DNA from: Candidatus Falkowbacteria bacterium
GTDB lineage: Bacteria; Patescibacteriota; Patescibacteriia; Patescibacteriales; Patescibacteriaceae
Reading direction: 5' to 3'
Length of the DNA stretch: 64,000 bases
Assembly: GCA_016699775.1 (NCBI GenBank)
Contig: CP065010.1
Location: forward strand, 186,001 to 250,000
Position 1 is the first letter of the stretch. Every line of letters starts with the position of its first letter. Position numbers and translations under genes: made by a program. Below, piece after piece: positions 37,054 to 45,547 of the stretch. The notes beneath the pieces were generated by a model. The model did no database searches, was not told the origin of the DNA, and worked only from the letters and a program-made list of their open reading frames with translations.

Positions 37054-37127
37054 TACGCCTGCTTGGACTCGAACCAAGGACCCTCGAGGTATAAGCTCGA
37101 TGCTCTAACCAGCTGAGCTACAGGCGC
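37054..37127 (-). tRNA. tRNA-Ile (anticodon UAU)
   Basis: A 74-base cloverleaf: acceptor GCGCCTG/CAGGCGT, D-arm GCTC/GAGC, anticodon stem TCGAG/CTCGA around loop CTTATAC, T-arm CTTGG/CCAAG. The anticodon TAT reads AUA directly, unlike the usual CAU that needs lysidine. The first pair is G-U. CCA is not encoded. Confidence 0.93.
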
Positions 37128-37231
37128 AGATTAGTTATAAAGTTCTAAAGTTATAATGTTATAAAGTTTATAAAGCAAAATGCATACTCACTTTATAACT
37201 TTTTAACCTTATAACTTTTAACTATTTCCAG
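37128..37231. repeat. Inverted-repeat AT spacer between tRNA-Ile and tRNA-Val
   Basis: GTTATAATGTTATAAAGTTTATAAAG on one arm and CTTTATAACTTTTTAACC on the other are partial inverse copies around CAAAATGCATACTCA. It belongs to the TTATAAC-type spacer family seen before atpG, tsf and other genes. Confidence 0.6.
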
Positions 37232-37305
37232 TGACCACTAGTGGACTCGAACCACTGGCCTCCACAATGTCAATGTGGCGCTCTAACCAACTGAGCTAAG
37301 CGGTC
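37232..37305 (-). tRNA. tRNA-Val (anticodon GAC)
   Basis: A 74-base cloverleaf: acceptor GACCGCT/AGTGGTC, D-arm GCTC/GAGC, anticodon stem CCACA/TGTGG with loop TTGACAT, T-arm CAGTGG/CCACTA-type stem around TTCGAGT. CCA is not encoded. It is upstream of tRNA-Ile on the same strand. Confidence 0.95.
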
Positions 37306-37355
37306 ATAATCTTTCTCTAAGGTAACATTTCCTCCTTTTTACTTCAAGCACTATT

Positions 37356-38492
37356 TTATATTTCTAAGGTGGAAATCTTTTTTTCTAAAAGAGGGATAAG
37401 CTCATTACTAGCTTCTGTTAAAGGTTTGTCAAAATGAATGGTGGATAAATTCCTTGTTCCGGTGCTGTGAAAGGAATCTGTTAATTCTAATGTATTAAAA
37501 TTTTTAACACTATGCACTATGGCTTTTGTATTCTTGTTATCTTCATATAATAAAACAATAATTTGCGCTTTTGGCATATTAATAATCAATTCATCAATAA
37601 TATCAGTTAGGTGAGTAGCGTCAGTTTTAGTTTCTGTAAAATCAACGCTAGAAATTTGGGACCACACTAACCGACCGTCTGGTGTTTCTTTGAGACCGGT
37701 TAAGGCACGACCCCATAATTTAAGAACGTTAAGTTTTCGGGATCGATACAGTGAATTAATAATTTCTTCTCGTCGTCCACCCATGGTTATTAGTTCTGAA
37801 GCAATAGTTAATGTGTGTGGAGTGATATTTGGAGTTTTAAAACTTTTGGTTGAAGTAATCAACCCAGTTAGTAAGCAGGTTGCCATATCTTCATCTATTT
37901 TATTTTCTGGAACTGTTGCTATTAAATCATATAAAATTTCGGCAACAGCTACGGCTTTTACATTTACAAAATTGATCTGTCCAAAATTTTCGTTGGCAGG
38001 GTTATGATCAATATTAATAATAGGTGTTTTGAAAAAGAATTCGGTATCACGATCATAAATTGAACCAAGTGATTCAAGATCAGGTGTGCCTAAAACAAAT
38101 ATAAGATCATAACGAAAACCGCTGGAACGAGAAGAAATATCTGAAGGGGTAAAAAATCCATTTTTAGGTGAAACAATAAAATCTAGAGTTTGTTTTTCCA
38201 AACGATACTCAACTTGATCAACTGCAGCGTTGGTTAAATTCAGTGAAATAATAAACCGGCGAATATTATCAAGCTCGTTAGAAATTAAGGCATAGCCAGG
38301 TAAAAAAGAAAAAGGGAGAACTCTATTTGATTTTTCAGCAACAATATCCGCAACCTTACCTCGTTCAGCAAGCCAATTTTTTAAAGCCAAAGCAGAAGCA
38401 ATTGTATCGCCTTTCCAATCACGTCCAAAAGTAACAAGGATGCGGTTAGCCTTATCAACCTGTTCAATAATCTGTTGCTCAACGCTTAGCAT
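37356..38492 (-). CDS. Degenerate DHH-family phosphoesterase-like protein (NrnA-like)
   Basis: 378 residues. The DHH-fold is suggested by the N-terminal GRDWKGDTIASALALKNWL (in active members HxNPDGDxxGS), the IINIDHNPANENFGQINF segment (in active members DHH), LTGLITSTKSFKTPN and the DHHA1-type C-terminus ending LSTIHFDKPL. The third-His position is N and the first motif lacks its His and Asp set. In NrnA-type enzymes these bind Mn2+ for nanoRNA or pAp hydrolysis. It may be an inactive or repurposed member. tRNA-Val lies 50 bases downstream on the same strand. Confidence 0.65.
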   Translation of the reverse strand: MLSVEQQIIEQVDKANRILVTFGRDWKGDTIASALALKNWLAERGKVADIVAEKSNRVLPFSFLPGYALISNELDNIRRFIISLNLTNAAVDQVEYRLEKQTLDFIVSPKNGFFTPSDISSRSSGFRYDLIFVLGTPDLESLGSIYDRDTEFFFKTPIINIDHNPANENFGQINFVNVKAVAVAEILYDLIATVPENKIDEDMATCLLTGLITSTKSFKTPNITPHTLTIASELITMGGRREEIINSLYRSRKLNVLKLWGRALTGLKETPDGRLVWSQISSVDFTETKTDATHLTDIIDELIINMPKAQIIVLLYEDNKNTKAIVHSVKNFNTLELTDSFHSTGTRNLSTIHFDKPLTEASNELIPLLEKKISTLEI

Positions 38493-38800
38493 ACAAGATT
38501 TACCTTAAAAAGCCGCTGATGAGCGACTGATGTATAAAAGATGGGGAGAAGAGACCCTTGGTCAATATTTCAATCTAAAGGAAAGTAAGTAGCCTGTCAA
38601 GAAGCTTTTTCCATAGCTCTTAGATTAAGCGAATCATAGGGAAAATACTTGACACGACGTCTTTTCATTACTATACTTCAGAAGAAAAATAATATTGAGA
38701 TTTAATCTACAAATCCTCAAACCATATTGTTTATAAGTTAGTTTTAGGTTTGTCTGTTTTGACTTCAAAACCTTATAACCTTCTAACATTTTATATTCTT
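38493..38800. other. 308-base noncoding region before tRNA-Glu
   Basis: No gene is seen. It contains a consensus promoter (separate entry), a segment AAAGTAAGTAGCCTGTCAAG of unknown role, and a short run of TTATAACCTTCTAACATT just before the tRNA. The 5' part should hold the minus-strand promoter of the DHH-like gene. Confidence 0.5.
38649..38677 (+). promoter_or_regulatory. Consensus promoter upstream of tRNA-Glu
   Basis: TTGACA, a 17-base spacer and TATACT. The predicted transcript starts near 38684, about 117 bases before the mature tRNA, leaving a long 5' leader that would need processing or could carry another small RNA. Confidence 0.75.
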
Positions 38801-38872
38801 GGTCCCATCGTCTAACGGTTAGGACGCCAGGTTTTCATCCTGGTAATAGGGGTTCAATTCCCCTTGGGACTA
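38801..38872 (+). tRNA. tRNA-Glu (anticodon UUC)
   Basis: A 72-base cloverleaf: acceptor GGTCCCA/TGGGACT, D-arm with TCTAACGGTTAGGA, anticodon stem CCAGG/CCTGG around TTTTCAT, T-arm AGGGG/CCCCT around TTCAATT. CCA is not encoded. Confidence 0.96.
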
Positions 38873-38878
38873 CATAAA

Positions 38879-38906
38879 AATAATCCACCTTACAAGGTGG
38901 ATTATT
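38879..38906 (-). terminator. Hairpin between tRNA-Glu and the 73-residue gene
   Basis: A perfect 13-bp stem AATAATCCACCTT/AAGGTGGATTATT with an AC loop. On the minus strand TTTTTATG follows, giving a terminator for the minus gene; on the plus strand it lies 6 bases after the tRNA without a T-tract. Confidence 0.75.
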
Positions 38907-38934
38907 GGTATTAGGCAACAGAATTAAATTAATT

Positions 38935-39156
38935 TTATTCCTGCCGACTATTAACTATTGCCCAAGCTTCTTTAATACCTGTCTTGCCGGTAATTATCTT
39001 TGATAGAATTCTAGCCTCTATATTTTTAAAATTATCATATTCACTATCCATTCTGCCAGTTGGAACAATTTGCGTATTAAAAATTCCCCATAGAGTTGTT
39101 AGTGGATCCTCGACCTCTGTTTGCTCGTTTTCATTGAAATTTCTTATTGTTTCCAT
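38935..39156 (-). CDS. Hypothetical 73-residue acidic protein
   Basis: No Cys and no membrane segment; the N-terminus is acidic and polar (METIRNFNENEQTEVED), and the C-terminal half is helical (NIEARILSKIITGKTGIKEA). An ATG start, clean stop and dedicated terminator support coding. No family recognised. Confidence 0.5.
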   Translation of the reverse strand: METIRNFNENEQTEVEDPLTTLWGIFNTQIVPTGRMDSEYDNFKNIEARILSKIITGKTGIKEAWAIVNSRQE

Positions 39157-39280
39157 ATCTATAATAATACATTAATTTTTACTTAATACATAGCAATACA
39201 ATAGAGCTACATATATGGGTTGTCTGAAGTTAATTATATTGATATATTAATACCACAATTTAATCCTATATTTTATTAGT

Positions 39281-39610
39281 ATGGAACTTAATGAGTATCA
39301 AGCTAAAGCCTTTGCCACGGCTAATTATCCATCGATTGGAGCCAGTTATGTTTATCCGGCTTTAGGTTTAGCGGGGGAGGCTGGTGAGGTAGTTGAAAAA
39401 GTGAAAAAGATTTTTCGTAATCATAATGGAGTGGTTACAGATGAGTATCGTGATCTAATAAAAAAGGAATTAGGTGATGTATTGTGGTATATGGCGGTTT
39501 TGTCTCAAGAATTTGATTTTAAACTTGAGGATGTTGCTAAGCTGAATATAGAAAAACTAGCCTCGCGTGCGAAACGGGGAGCGTTACATAGTGACGGCGA
39601 TAATCGCTAA
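39281..39610 (+). CDS. MazG-like nucleotide pyrophosphohydrolase
   Basis: 109 residues. The all-alpha NTP-PPase motifs are seen: GLAGEAGEVVEKVKKI (ExxE-type) and KKELGDVLWYMAVL (ExxD). Enzymes of this group hydrolyse (d)NTPs to (d)NMP and pyrophosphate, cleaning damaged or excess nucleotides. It is a single-domain form (full MazG has two). 23 bases upstream of the TrxB-like gene on the plus strand. Confidence 0.88.
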   Translation: MELNEYQAKAFATANYPSIGASYVYPALGLAGEAGEVVEKVKKIFRNHNGVVTDEYRDLIKKELGDVLWYMAVLSQEFDFKLEDVAKLNIEKLASRAKRGALHSDGDNR

Positions 39611-39633
39611 AATTTATTCATTATTTTAGATTT

Positions 39634-40554
39634 ATGGATTACGATTTGATAATTATTGGTTCGGGTGCAGCTGGAATGACAGCGGGAATTTATGCTTCTC
39701 GTTACCAGTTAAAAAATGTTATTATCGGAGACTTAGTTGGCGGATTAACGACTGAGGCTCATAAGATTTATAATTGGCCAGGCGATCCAGGAATTTCTGG
39801 ATTTGAGTTAACAAAAAAAATGGCTGATCATGTTCGTCAGTCAGAAGGGGAAATTATTTCTGATGTGGTTATTGATATTGAACAACAACCAGATGCTAGT
39901 TTTATAGTAAAAACCAAAGCTGGAAAAAATTTTACTGCCAAGCGAATTTTATTTACTTCTGGAACTAAACATAGAAAATTGAACGTACCTCGTGAAGACG
40001 AATTACTTGGAAAAGGAGTTGCCTATTGTGCTACCTGTGATGGCCCATTTTTTAAAGGCAGGGATGTTATTATGGTCGGTGGAGGAAATAGTGTTATCTC
40101 CGCAGCTCTTTACTTAGCAGATGTGGCTGCCAAGGTGTATGTTGTCTGTCGTGGAGTAGCCTTAAAAGGGGAGCCAGTGTGGCGTGATGAATTAATCAAA
40201 CGAAGTAATGTTTCAATATTATATGAAACAAATATTATAGGTTTTGTTGGCCAAGATAAACTTGAAGCAGTGACACTTGATAAACCATTTTTAGATAGTA
40301 CTGAATTAAAAGCTGATGGACTGTTTGTTGAAATTGGTTTGATCCCGCAAAGTGAAATATTTAAAAAATTAGGTGGAGAAGTTGATCAATTTGGTTATAT
40401 TAAAGTTAAGCCAGATATGTCGACAAATCTTAAGAATGTCTATGCGGCCGGGGACTCAACTGATGCTTCTAATAACTTTCATCAAATAGTCACTGCCTGT
40501 AGTGAAGGCGCAGTGGCGGCTGATGCTATTTATAAATCACTCTCCGTTAATTAA
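39634..40554 (+). CDS. trxB: Thioredoxin reductase-like flavoprotein without the usual NADPH motif
   Basis: 306 residues. FAD-binding GSGAAGMTAGIYASRY at the N-terminus, redox CATC (C132, C135) in AYCATCDGPFF, second nucleotide-binding loop VGGGNSVISAALYL, and ending YAAGDSTDASNNFHQIVTA, the FAD-binding end of the family. Length is normal. The HRRxxxR motif that reads the NADPH phosphate is replaced by VCRGVALKGEPVW, and the N-terminal DLVGGLTTEAHKI departs from the usual PGGQL. It may use NADH or another donor, as in some archaeal and anaerobic relatives. The disulfide chemistry looks intact. Confidence 0.85.
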   Translation: MDYDLIIIGSGAAGMTAGIYASRYQLKNVIIGDLVGGLTTEAHKIYNWPGDPGISGFELTKKMADHVRQSEGEIISDVVIDIEQQPDASFIVKTKAGKNFTAKRILFTSGTKHRKLNVPREDELLGKGVAYCATCDGPFFKGRDVIMVGGGNSVISAALYLADVAAKVYVVCRGVALKGEPVWRDELIKRSNVSILYETNIIGFVGQDKLEAVTLDKPFLDSTELKADGLFVEIGLIPQSEIFKKLGGEVDQFGYIKVKPDMSTNLKNVYAAGDSTDASNNFHQIVTACSEGAVAADAIYKSLSVN

Positions 40555-40673
40555 AATATTTATCCACTTTTTATAGATATACCATAATGGTGTATCTATT
40601 GTTTATTGTGAATTCTGATACGTATACTATCAATATTAATGAAATGTATTAAGATGCATTTCTATCTAAAGAA

Positions 40674-40682
40674 TGATATACT
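40674..40682 (+). promoter_or_regulatory. Extended -10 promoter of pilT
   Basis: TGATATACT (TG, one base, TATACT) 39 bases before the pilT ATG, with no good -35. A palindrome GAAATGTATTAAGATGCATTTC near 40641 lies just upstream and could be an operator; another TATACT occurs at 40623. Confidence 0.5.
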
Positions 40683-40721
40683 GACTTTGAAGATAAAGTT
40701 ATAATTATTTATTATTTTTCT

Positions 40722-41765
40722 ATGATACTGCGTGATTATTTTAAAATAGCCATTGATAATAAAGCTTCTGATATTCATTTAATTGCTCGTGCTTTGCCGT
40801 CTTTACGCATAAATGGACGTTTACAGAGTATTGGTGATGAACTATTAGACAATGATTTTTTATCATCGGAAATAGAAAAGTTAATTTCACCTGAGCAATG
40901 GAAGAAATTTATTGAAATCAGGGAGCATGATTTTTCCTATGAATTTTTTGGCAAGCGTTTTCGTGTTAATCTTCATTTTCAAAGAGAGCAAATTGGTTTA
41001 TCAGCTCGTTTAATTTCTGAACTTTCGCCAAACCCGGGAGCCCTGGGTTTTACTGATGCCATGTATAATCTTACCCGCTTACGAGATGGTTTAATTTTAG
41101 TTACTGGTCCTTCGGGTAGTGGTAAATCAACAACCTTAGCGGCTATGATCAATATTATTAATCAAGAACGTGATGCTCATATTATTACCATTGAAGATCC
41201 GATTGAATATGTATTTGAAAATAAAAAATGTTTAATTGAGCAACGTGAATTTGGAAGTGACACGTTAAGTTTTGCTGATGCTTTGAAATATTCGTTGCGT
41301 CAAGATCCAAATATTATTATGGTAGGAGAAATGCGAGATCCAGAAACAATCGCTGCCGCTCTTACAGCAGCTGAAACCGGCCACCTTGTGCTTTCAACAT
41401 TACATACCCCAACTTCCGCTGATACAATTTTTCGTATTGTTGACTCTTTCCCTCCCTATCAACAACAGCAAGTTCTAAATCAACTGGCTGCTATTTTACG
41501 TGGTGTTATTGGTCAGCAGCTTTTACCAAAACGCGGTGGTGGTGTGGTAGCAGCTTTTGAAATATTATTAAACAACCAAGCTACTGCCAACTTAATTCGT
41601 CGTAGTCAGATTGGACAGTTAATGTCGATTATTCAAACCAGCGCAAAAGATGGCATGATACCAATGAATAAATATATTGATCGTTTAGTTGATCAAGGAT
41701 TAGTTGAAGCTGAGGTAGCGGAAACTAGAAAACGTAATTTAGAAACTCAAGCTAGTTATACGTAA
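40722..41765 (+). CDS. pilT: Type IV pilus retraction ATPase PilT
   Basis: 347 residues. Hexameric motor that disassembles pili, for twitching and DNA uptake. Walker A GPSGSGKST at residues 129-136, Asp box HIITIEDPIEYVF, Walker B IIMVGEMRDPETIAAALTAA, His box GHLVLSTLHTPTSADT, then LLPKRGGGVVAAFEIL. PilT's AIRNLIRE motif is replaced by TANLIRRSQI, a mild departure. Cytoplasmic, at the base of the pilus machine. The adjacent 108-residue and lipoprotein genes follow on the same strand. Confidence 0.95.
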   Translation: MILRDYFKIAIDNKASDIHLIARALPSLRINGRLQSIGDELLDNDFLSSEIEKLISPEQWKKFIEIREHDFSYEFFGKRFRVNLHFQREQIGLSARLISELSPNPGALGFTDAMYNLTRLRDGLILVTGPSGSGKSTTLAAMINIINQERDAHIITIEDPIEYVFENKKCLIEQREFGSDTLSFADALKYSLRQDPNIIMVGEMRDPETIAAALTAAETGHLVLSTLHTPTSADTIFRIVDSFPPYQQQQVLNQLAAILRGVIGQQLLPKRGGGVVAAFEILLNNQATANLIRRSQIGQLMSIIQTSAKDGMIPMNKYIDRLVDQGLVEAEVAETRKRNLETQASYT

Positions 41766-41774
41766 TGAATATTT

Positions 41775-42101
41775 ATGAATATTGATCGCTGGCAACAAAT
41801 TGTAGAAATGATTAAATCAACTTTTGAAGTTGAAGAGTCAGGAATAGTAAACAGCGACGAACGAGGAGGTACTGAAATTGAGTATATTATTTTCAATGGT
41901 CCAATGGGGCGATTAAAACTGGAATTTGCTACACACCCAGCCCTCCTTGATACAAAAACTAAATATACAAAACGAATAGGCGCTGATATTGTTATTGAAA
42001 ATACCTATAGTCCCACTGATACTGTTAGTAATTTGGTTGTTTGGAAGTGGGATGATGATGCTGATGACTGGAAGGCCTTTGAAGCCTCAATGTTCCAATA
42101 A
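41775..42101 (+). CDS. Hypothetical 108-residue protein
   Basis: Small soluble protein: MNIDRWQQIVEMIKSTFEV, then GGTEIEYIIFNGPMGRLKLE, and an acidic tail WKWDDDADDWKAFEASMFQ. No Cys, no signal peptide. It begins 9 bases after pilT and ends 17 bases before the lipoprotein gene. The two beta-strand-like pieces (EYIIFNGPMGRLKLEF, DIVIENTYS) suggest a small alpha/beta domain. Role unknown; the pilT neighbourhood is the only hint. Confidence 0.65.
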   Translation: MNIDRWQQIVEMIKSTFEVEESGIVNSDERGGTEIEYIIFNGPMGRLKLEFATHPALLDTKTKYTKRIGADIVIENTYSPTDTVSNLVVWKWDDDADDWKAFEASMFQ

Positions 42102-42118
42102 AAAATTAGTAAAAAAAT

Positions 42119-44389
42119 ATGAAATTATTATCTTCAAAAAAAGCAATTATTATAGGTGTTTGTTTAATCGTTAGTATTGGTGTTAGTGGTTGTTTTAAAA
42201 AATCTAACACAGTTCAGAAAAAAGATAATAATAGCTTCGACCAGGTTTTGGCAGCTCAGTCAGAATTAAAAAAATTTCCCAATGCAGAGGCAATGAAAGA
42301 GTTTTTTGCTAGTCATCCTCAAGGTTCTCAAGGGAGTGGTTTTCGAGGTATGGAATCACCAATGTTAGATGCATCAAATGTTGCTACTAAGCAATCAGCT
42401 CCACCAGGCATGGGCTCCGGGGCAGCTGAGGGATTTGGTGGTGAGACAGTTTTTTCCGGAACGAATATTCAAGTTACTGGGGTTGATGAAGGGGATATAG
42501 TTAAAACAGATGGGGAGTATATGTATATCGTGAAAGATCAAACCGTGGTGATTGTTAAAGCAGAACCAGTTAGCGAGATGAGTGTCGTTGCAACTATTAA
42601 TCTTGAAGCTACTCCTCAGGAAATATATATTAAAGATAATATCTTAATCGCCTTTGGATATGCTCAGGGAAATTTTGAAAAAATTGCAGTTGACTCAATG
42701 ATGTTGCCATACTCTTCCGGATCTTTTTTAGCTTTTTATAATATCTCGGATAGAACCAAACCTGAATTACTTCGTCGTCTTGAGTTTGAAGGTAATTACA
42801 CTTCATCTCGATTAATCGATAATCGTTTATATTTCATTACAGCAAATTATAATTTTTATCCTGCAGAAAATAATATCTTGCCAAGAGTTTTTGAAAAAGG
42901 TCAGCAGATTTCCGCTACAGAAACAACTGATAAATATATCTATCCACCTGTCTATTACATAGACACACCTTCTGCCTTAAACGCATCTACTGTCACCGTT
43001 TTGAAACTTGATGATATCCAAGCTCCAGTAAATTCTCAAGTATTTCTAATGCCGGCTGGTGAAACAGTTTATGCTTCACAAAAAGCTTTGTATCTTGCTT
43101 ACACAAAATATCTTAGCGAGTATCAATTACGGATGGCAGTAGCTAAAGATATTCTCTGGTCACGATTAAATGATAAGGAACGCCAACGAATTGAAGCTAT
43201 TAATGCTATTGATAACACAATTCTTTCTGAGGATGAAAAATTAGGAAAAGTTAATCAAATCATTGAGAGCTTTATTCGACGCTTATCGGCTGATGAACAA
43301 AAAAATATTAATACTAATATAGAAGCTGAATTTAAACGTCAGCACCCAAACCTTGCTGATGAGTTAGAAAAAACAGTTGTTCATAAAATAAGTTTTTCTG
43401 ATCAAGGTTTAACCTACGTTGCTTCCGGAGAAGTAACCGGTCATTTACTAAATCAATATTCGCTTGATGAGTTTAATGATAATTTACGTATTGCCACAAC
43501 CAGAGGTCAGTCATGGTTTATGCCAATGATGTTTGGACCCGCCGTTGATATGGTAGCTCCAGCTCCAGTTAATAATTCAACAAATAATGTTTATGTTTTG
43601 GATGGAATGTTGAAAACAGTGGGACGATTAGAAAACTTAGCTCCAGGTGAAAGAATATACTCAGCTCGGTTTATGGGAGAGCGGGCGTATGTTGTGACCT
43701 TTAAACAAACCGACCCATTATTTGTGATTGATTTAGCTAAACCTGAAAGTCCTTCGGTGCTTGGTGAAGTTAAGTTGCCTGGTTTTTCCAATTACTTACA
43801 TCCATATGATGAAACAACTTTAATTGGAATTGGTAGAGAAGCTATTGATAAAGGTGAACAGGGCGTTGAATTGCTTGGTTTAAAAATTAGTTTGTTTGAT
43901 GTATCTGAGCCAGCCGAACCTAAAGAAGCTTCCTCAATTATCCTAGGTGGTCGTGGTAGTGATTCAATATCTTTGCATGATTATAAGGCTGTATTATTTG
44001 ATAAGGCCAATAATCTTTTGGTCATTCCTGCTAGTTTAACAAATATAAATAATAATGATTATCAAACTCAATTTCAGGGTTCAGTTGTCTTTACTGTTAC
44101 TAAGGAAAAAATTAGCGAGCGTGGTCGTGTTAGCTTCCGATTGCCAAGTCAATATAGTTCGGAATCTTTTTATATAGATGACTCAGTTCGTAGAAATATC
44201 TTTATAAATGATACCTTATATAGTATTTCTCCGGCGACTATTAAAGCTAGTCTATTATCTAATCTCTCATTAACTGGAACACTTGATTTGCCAAAATCAC
44301 AGATGCAAAATATGCCTACACCATTTTCAACTCCGGCTTCTCCTGCAATCCCACCAGTCATGAGAAATGAAATTAATGAAACACGTTAA
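42119..44389 (+). CDS. Beta-propeller-domain lipoprotein
   Basis: 756 residues. A lipobox VSGC ends the signal peptide (Cys at ~25). After a Ser/Gly-rich linker the sequence TNIQVTGVDEGDIVKTDGEYMYIVKDQ marks the secreted beta-propeller family (PF09826-type), with repeated strands up to a C-terminal propeller region (LVIPASLTNINNND and SDSISLHDYKAVLFD). A charged helical insert (~330-420) interrupts. It would be anchored on the outer face of the membrane. No catalytic site is visible, so it may bind ligand or wall. The last bases overlap the next gene. Confidence 0.85.
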   Translation: MKLLSSKKAIIIGVCLIVSIGVSGCFKKSNTVQKKDNNSFDQVLAAQSELKKFPNAEAMKEFFASHPQGSQGSGFRGMESPMLDASNVATKQSAPPGMGSGAAEGFGGETVFSGTNIQVTGVDEGDIVKTDGEYMYIVKDQTVVIVKAEPVSEMSVVATINLEATPQEIYIKDNILIAFGYAQGNFEKIAVDSMMLPYSSGSFLAFYNISDRTKPELLRRLEFEGNYTSSRLIDNRLYFITANYNFYPAENNILPRVFEKGQQISATETTDKYIYPPVYYIDTPSALNASTVTVLKLDDIQAPVNSQVFLMPAGETVYASQKALYLAYTKYLSEYQLRMAVAKDILWSRLNDKERQRIEAINAIDNTILSEDEKLGKVNQIIESFIRRLSADEQKNINTNIEAEFKRQHPNLADELEKTVVHKISFSDQGLTYVASGEVTGHLLNQYSLDEFNDNLRIATTRGQSWFMPMMFGPAVDMVAPAPVNNSTNNVYVLDGMLKTVGRLENLAPGERIYSARFMGERAYVVTFKQTDPLFVIDLAKPESPSVLGEVKLPGFSNYLHPYDETTLIGIGREAIDKGEQGVELLGLKISLFDVSEPAEPKEASSIILGGRGSDSISLHDYKAVLFDKANNLLVIPASLTNINNNDYQTQFQGSVVFTVTKEKISERGRVSFRLPSQYSSESFYIDDSVRRNIFINDTLYSISPATIKASLLSNLSLTGTLDLPKSQMQNMPTPFSTPASPAIPPVMRNEINETR

Positions 44390-44783
44390 GAAATTATTAA
44401 CTATTTTGGTAGGTATTTTAGCAGTTGGTTTGATAGTAATTATTTTTCTTGTTAGTAATAAGACTGAAGAAGTTACTAATCCTACTATAGCCATACCGTC
44501 AAATGGTCCAATATCAGCTTTAGGTTATCAATCTGAAGCTAAGCAGGCTGTGGCAGATTATGAATTGTTTTTACAAGCTCAAACTTCCAAAGCAACGATT
44601 GCTACTCGTAAACAACACTTGTTAGATTTAAAAATTTCCAAAGAATCTCAGAATTTACATGTACAGTTAGTGACAATGGCTGATACCTTACTTGGTCTTA
44701 ATGAAGGTCAGACTCAAGAAAAAAATCTAGCTGATCAGCAACTCAGAGAAATTTATTCACAATATCCTTGGCTCAAGAATTAA
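44367..44783 (+). CDS. Single-pass membrane-anchored hypothetical protein
   Basis: 138 residues: basic N-terminus, one transmembrane helix (~9-31, LLTILVGILAVGLIVIIFL), then an external helical domain with regularly spaced Leu and Gln (YELFLQAQTSKATI, LHVQLVTMADTLLG). The ATG at residue 4 is an alternative start; both overlap the lipoprotein gene. It resembles a small lipoprotein-partner but has no motif to name a family. Confidence 0.55.
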   Translation: MKLMKHVKKLLTILVGILAVGLIVIIFLVSNKTEEVTNPTIAIPSNGPISALGYQSEAKQAVADYELFLQAQTSKATIATRKQHLLDLKISKESQNLHVQLVTMADTLLGLNEGQTQEKNLADQQLREIYSQYPWLKN

Positions 44784-44785
44784 CT

Positions 44786-45538
44786 ATGCGTTTTCGATTT
44801 TTCATTATTCCTTTTATTGCCTTGCTTACAATCGCCGTTAGCGTTTGGTGGTTTTTAGATGCGACAAATGCATTGTGGATTATTTCAACATTATTGATTG
44901 GATACGTTTGGGCAGGTTGGCAACTTGATCCTGAAAGAAAAGATTGGTGGCGATTTGCAATTATCCCTTGGTTGGCAGCTATTAGTATATTATTTTTTAG
45001 TATATTAATTTCCGGACTACCATTTTTTATTTTGTTAGCTGGTTTTTCCGTGATCTTGCAGATATTATACTGGCGTCAACTTTTAATATATACGAGTGAA
45101 TCACCTTCGTATATTCCTTTTAGTTTGGAGCGACTTTCTTTTAACTATAATTTTATTATTATTTTCTTTTTAGCTGCTTCAATATTTGGTTTTAAAAGAT
45201 TTCTGGATATTTCAAGTTGGATTTTATGGCCAGCTTTTGGCCTCTGTTTGGCTGTCTTAATGTTACAAAGATTATGGATTAGTCAAGCCAATCAAAACTC
45301 TGCCTGGAGATTGGCCGCTGGTATTTTTATCGGTGTTATGGAGTTATTTTTGATTGCCACCTTCTTACCACTTGATTTTAGATTACTTGCTTTTTTGGTA
45401 GCGGCCTCGTATTATGGGTTTGTCTCACTTGCCTCGGGTCAACCAGAGCAGGAAGCCTCTCGGTTAAATATGTGGCTTCTTATAAGTATCATTACCTTGG
45501 GCTGTATCGCCGTTTTTGCCACAGCTCGCTGGTATTAA
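44786..45538 (+). CDS. Multi-pass membrane protein
   Basis: 250 residues with about 7-8 transmembrane helices. The start follows the stop of the previous gene by 2 bases; a TTG-initiated longer frame would overlap it. Arg/Trp-rich cytoplasmic loops (QLDPERKDWWRFA) and a Gly-less core; no motif stands out. Neighbours are the lipoprotein, a membrane-anchored protein and an HtrA-like protein, all envelope proteins, so an envelope assembly or quality role is likely but unproven. Confidence 0.6.
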   Translation: MRFRFFIIPFIALLTIAVSVWWFLDATNALWIISTLLIGYVWAGWQLDPERKDWWRFAIIPWLAAISILFFSILISGLPFFILLAGFSVILQILYWRQLLIYTSESPSYIPFSLERLSFNYNFIIIFFLAASIFGFKRFLDISSWILWPAFGLCLAVLMLQRLWISQANQNSAWRLAAGIFIGVMELFLIATFLPLDFRLLAFLVAASYYGFVSLASGQPEQEASRLNMWLLISIITLGCIAVFATARWY

Positions 45539-45547
45539 TTTAATTTT

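Noticed and set aside
36330..37305. A mobile element at the tRNA-Ile/tRNA-Val locus.
   Set aside because: Only DUF3800 hints at it; no integrase, direct repeats or att-like tRNA fragment was seen.
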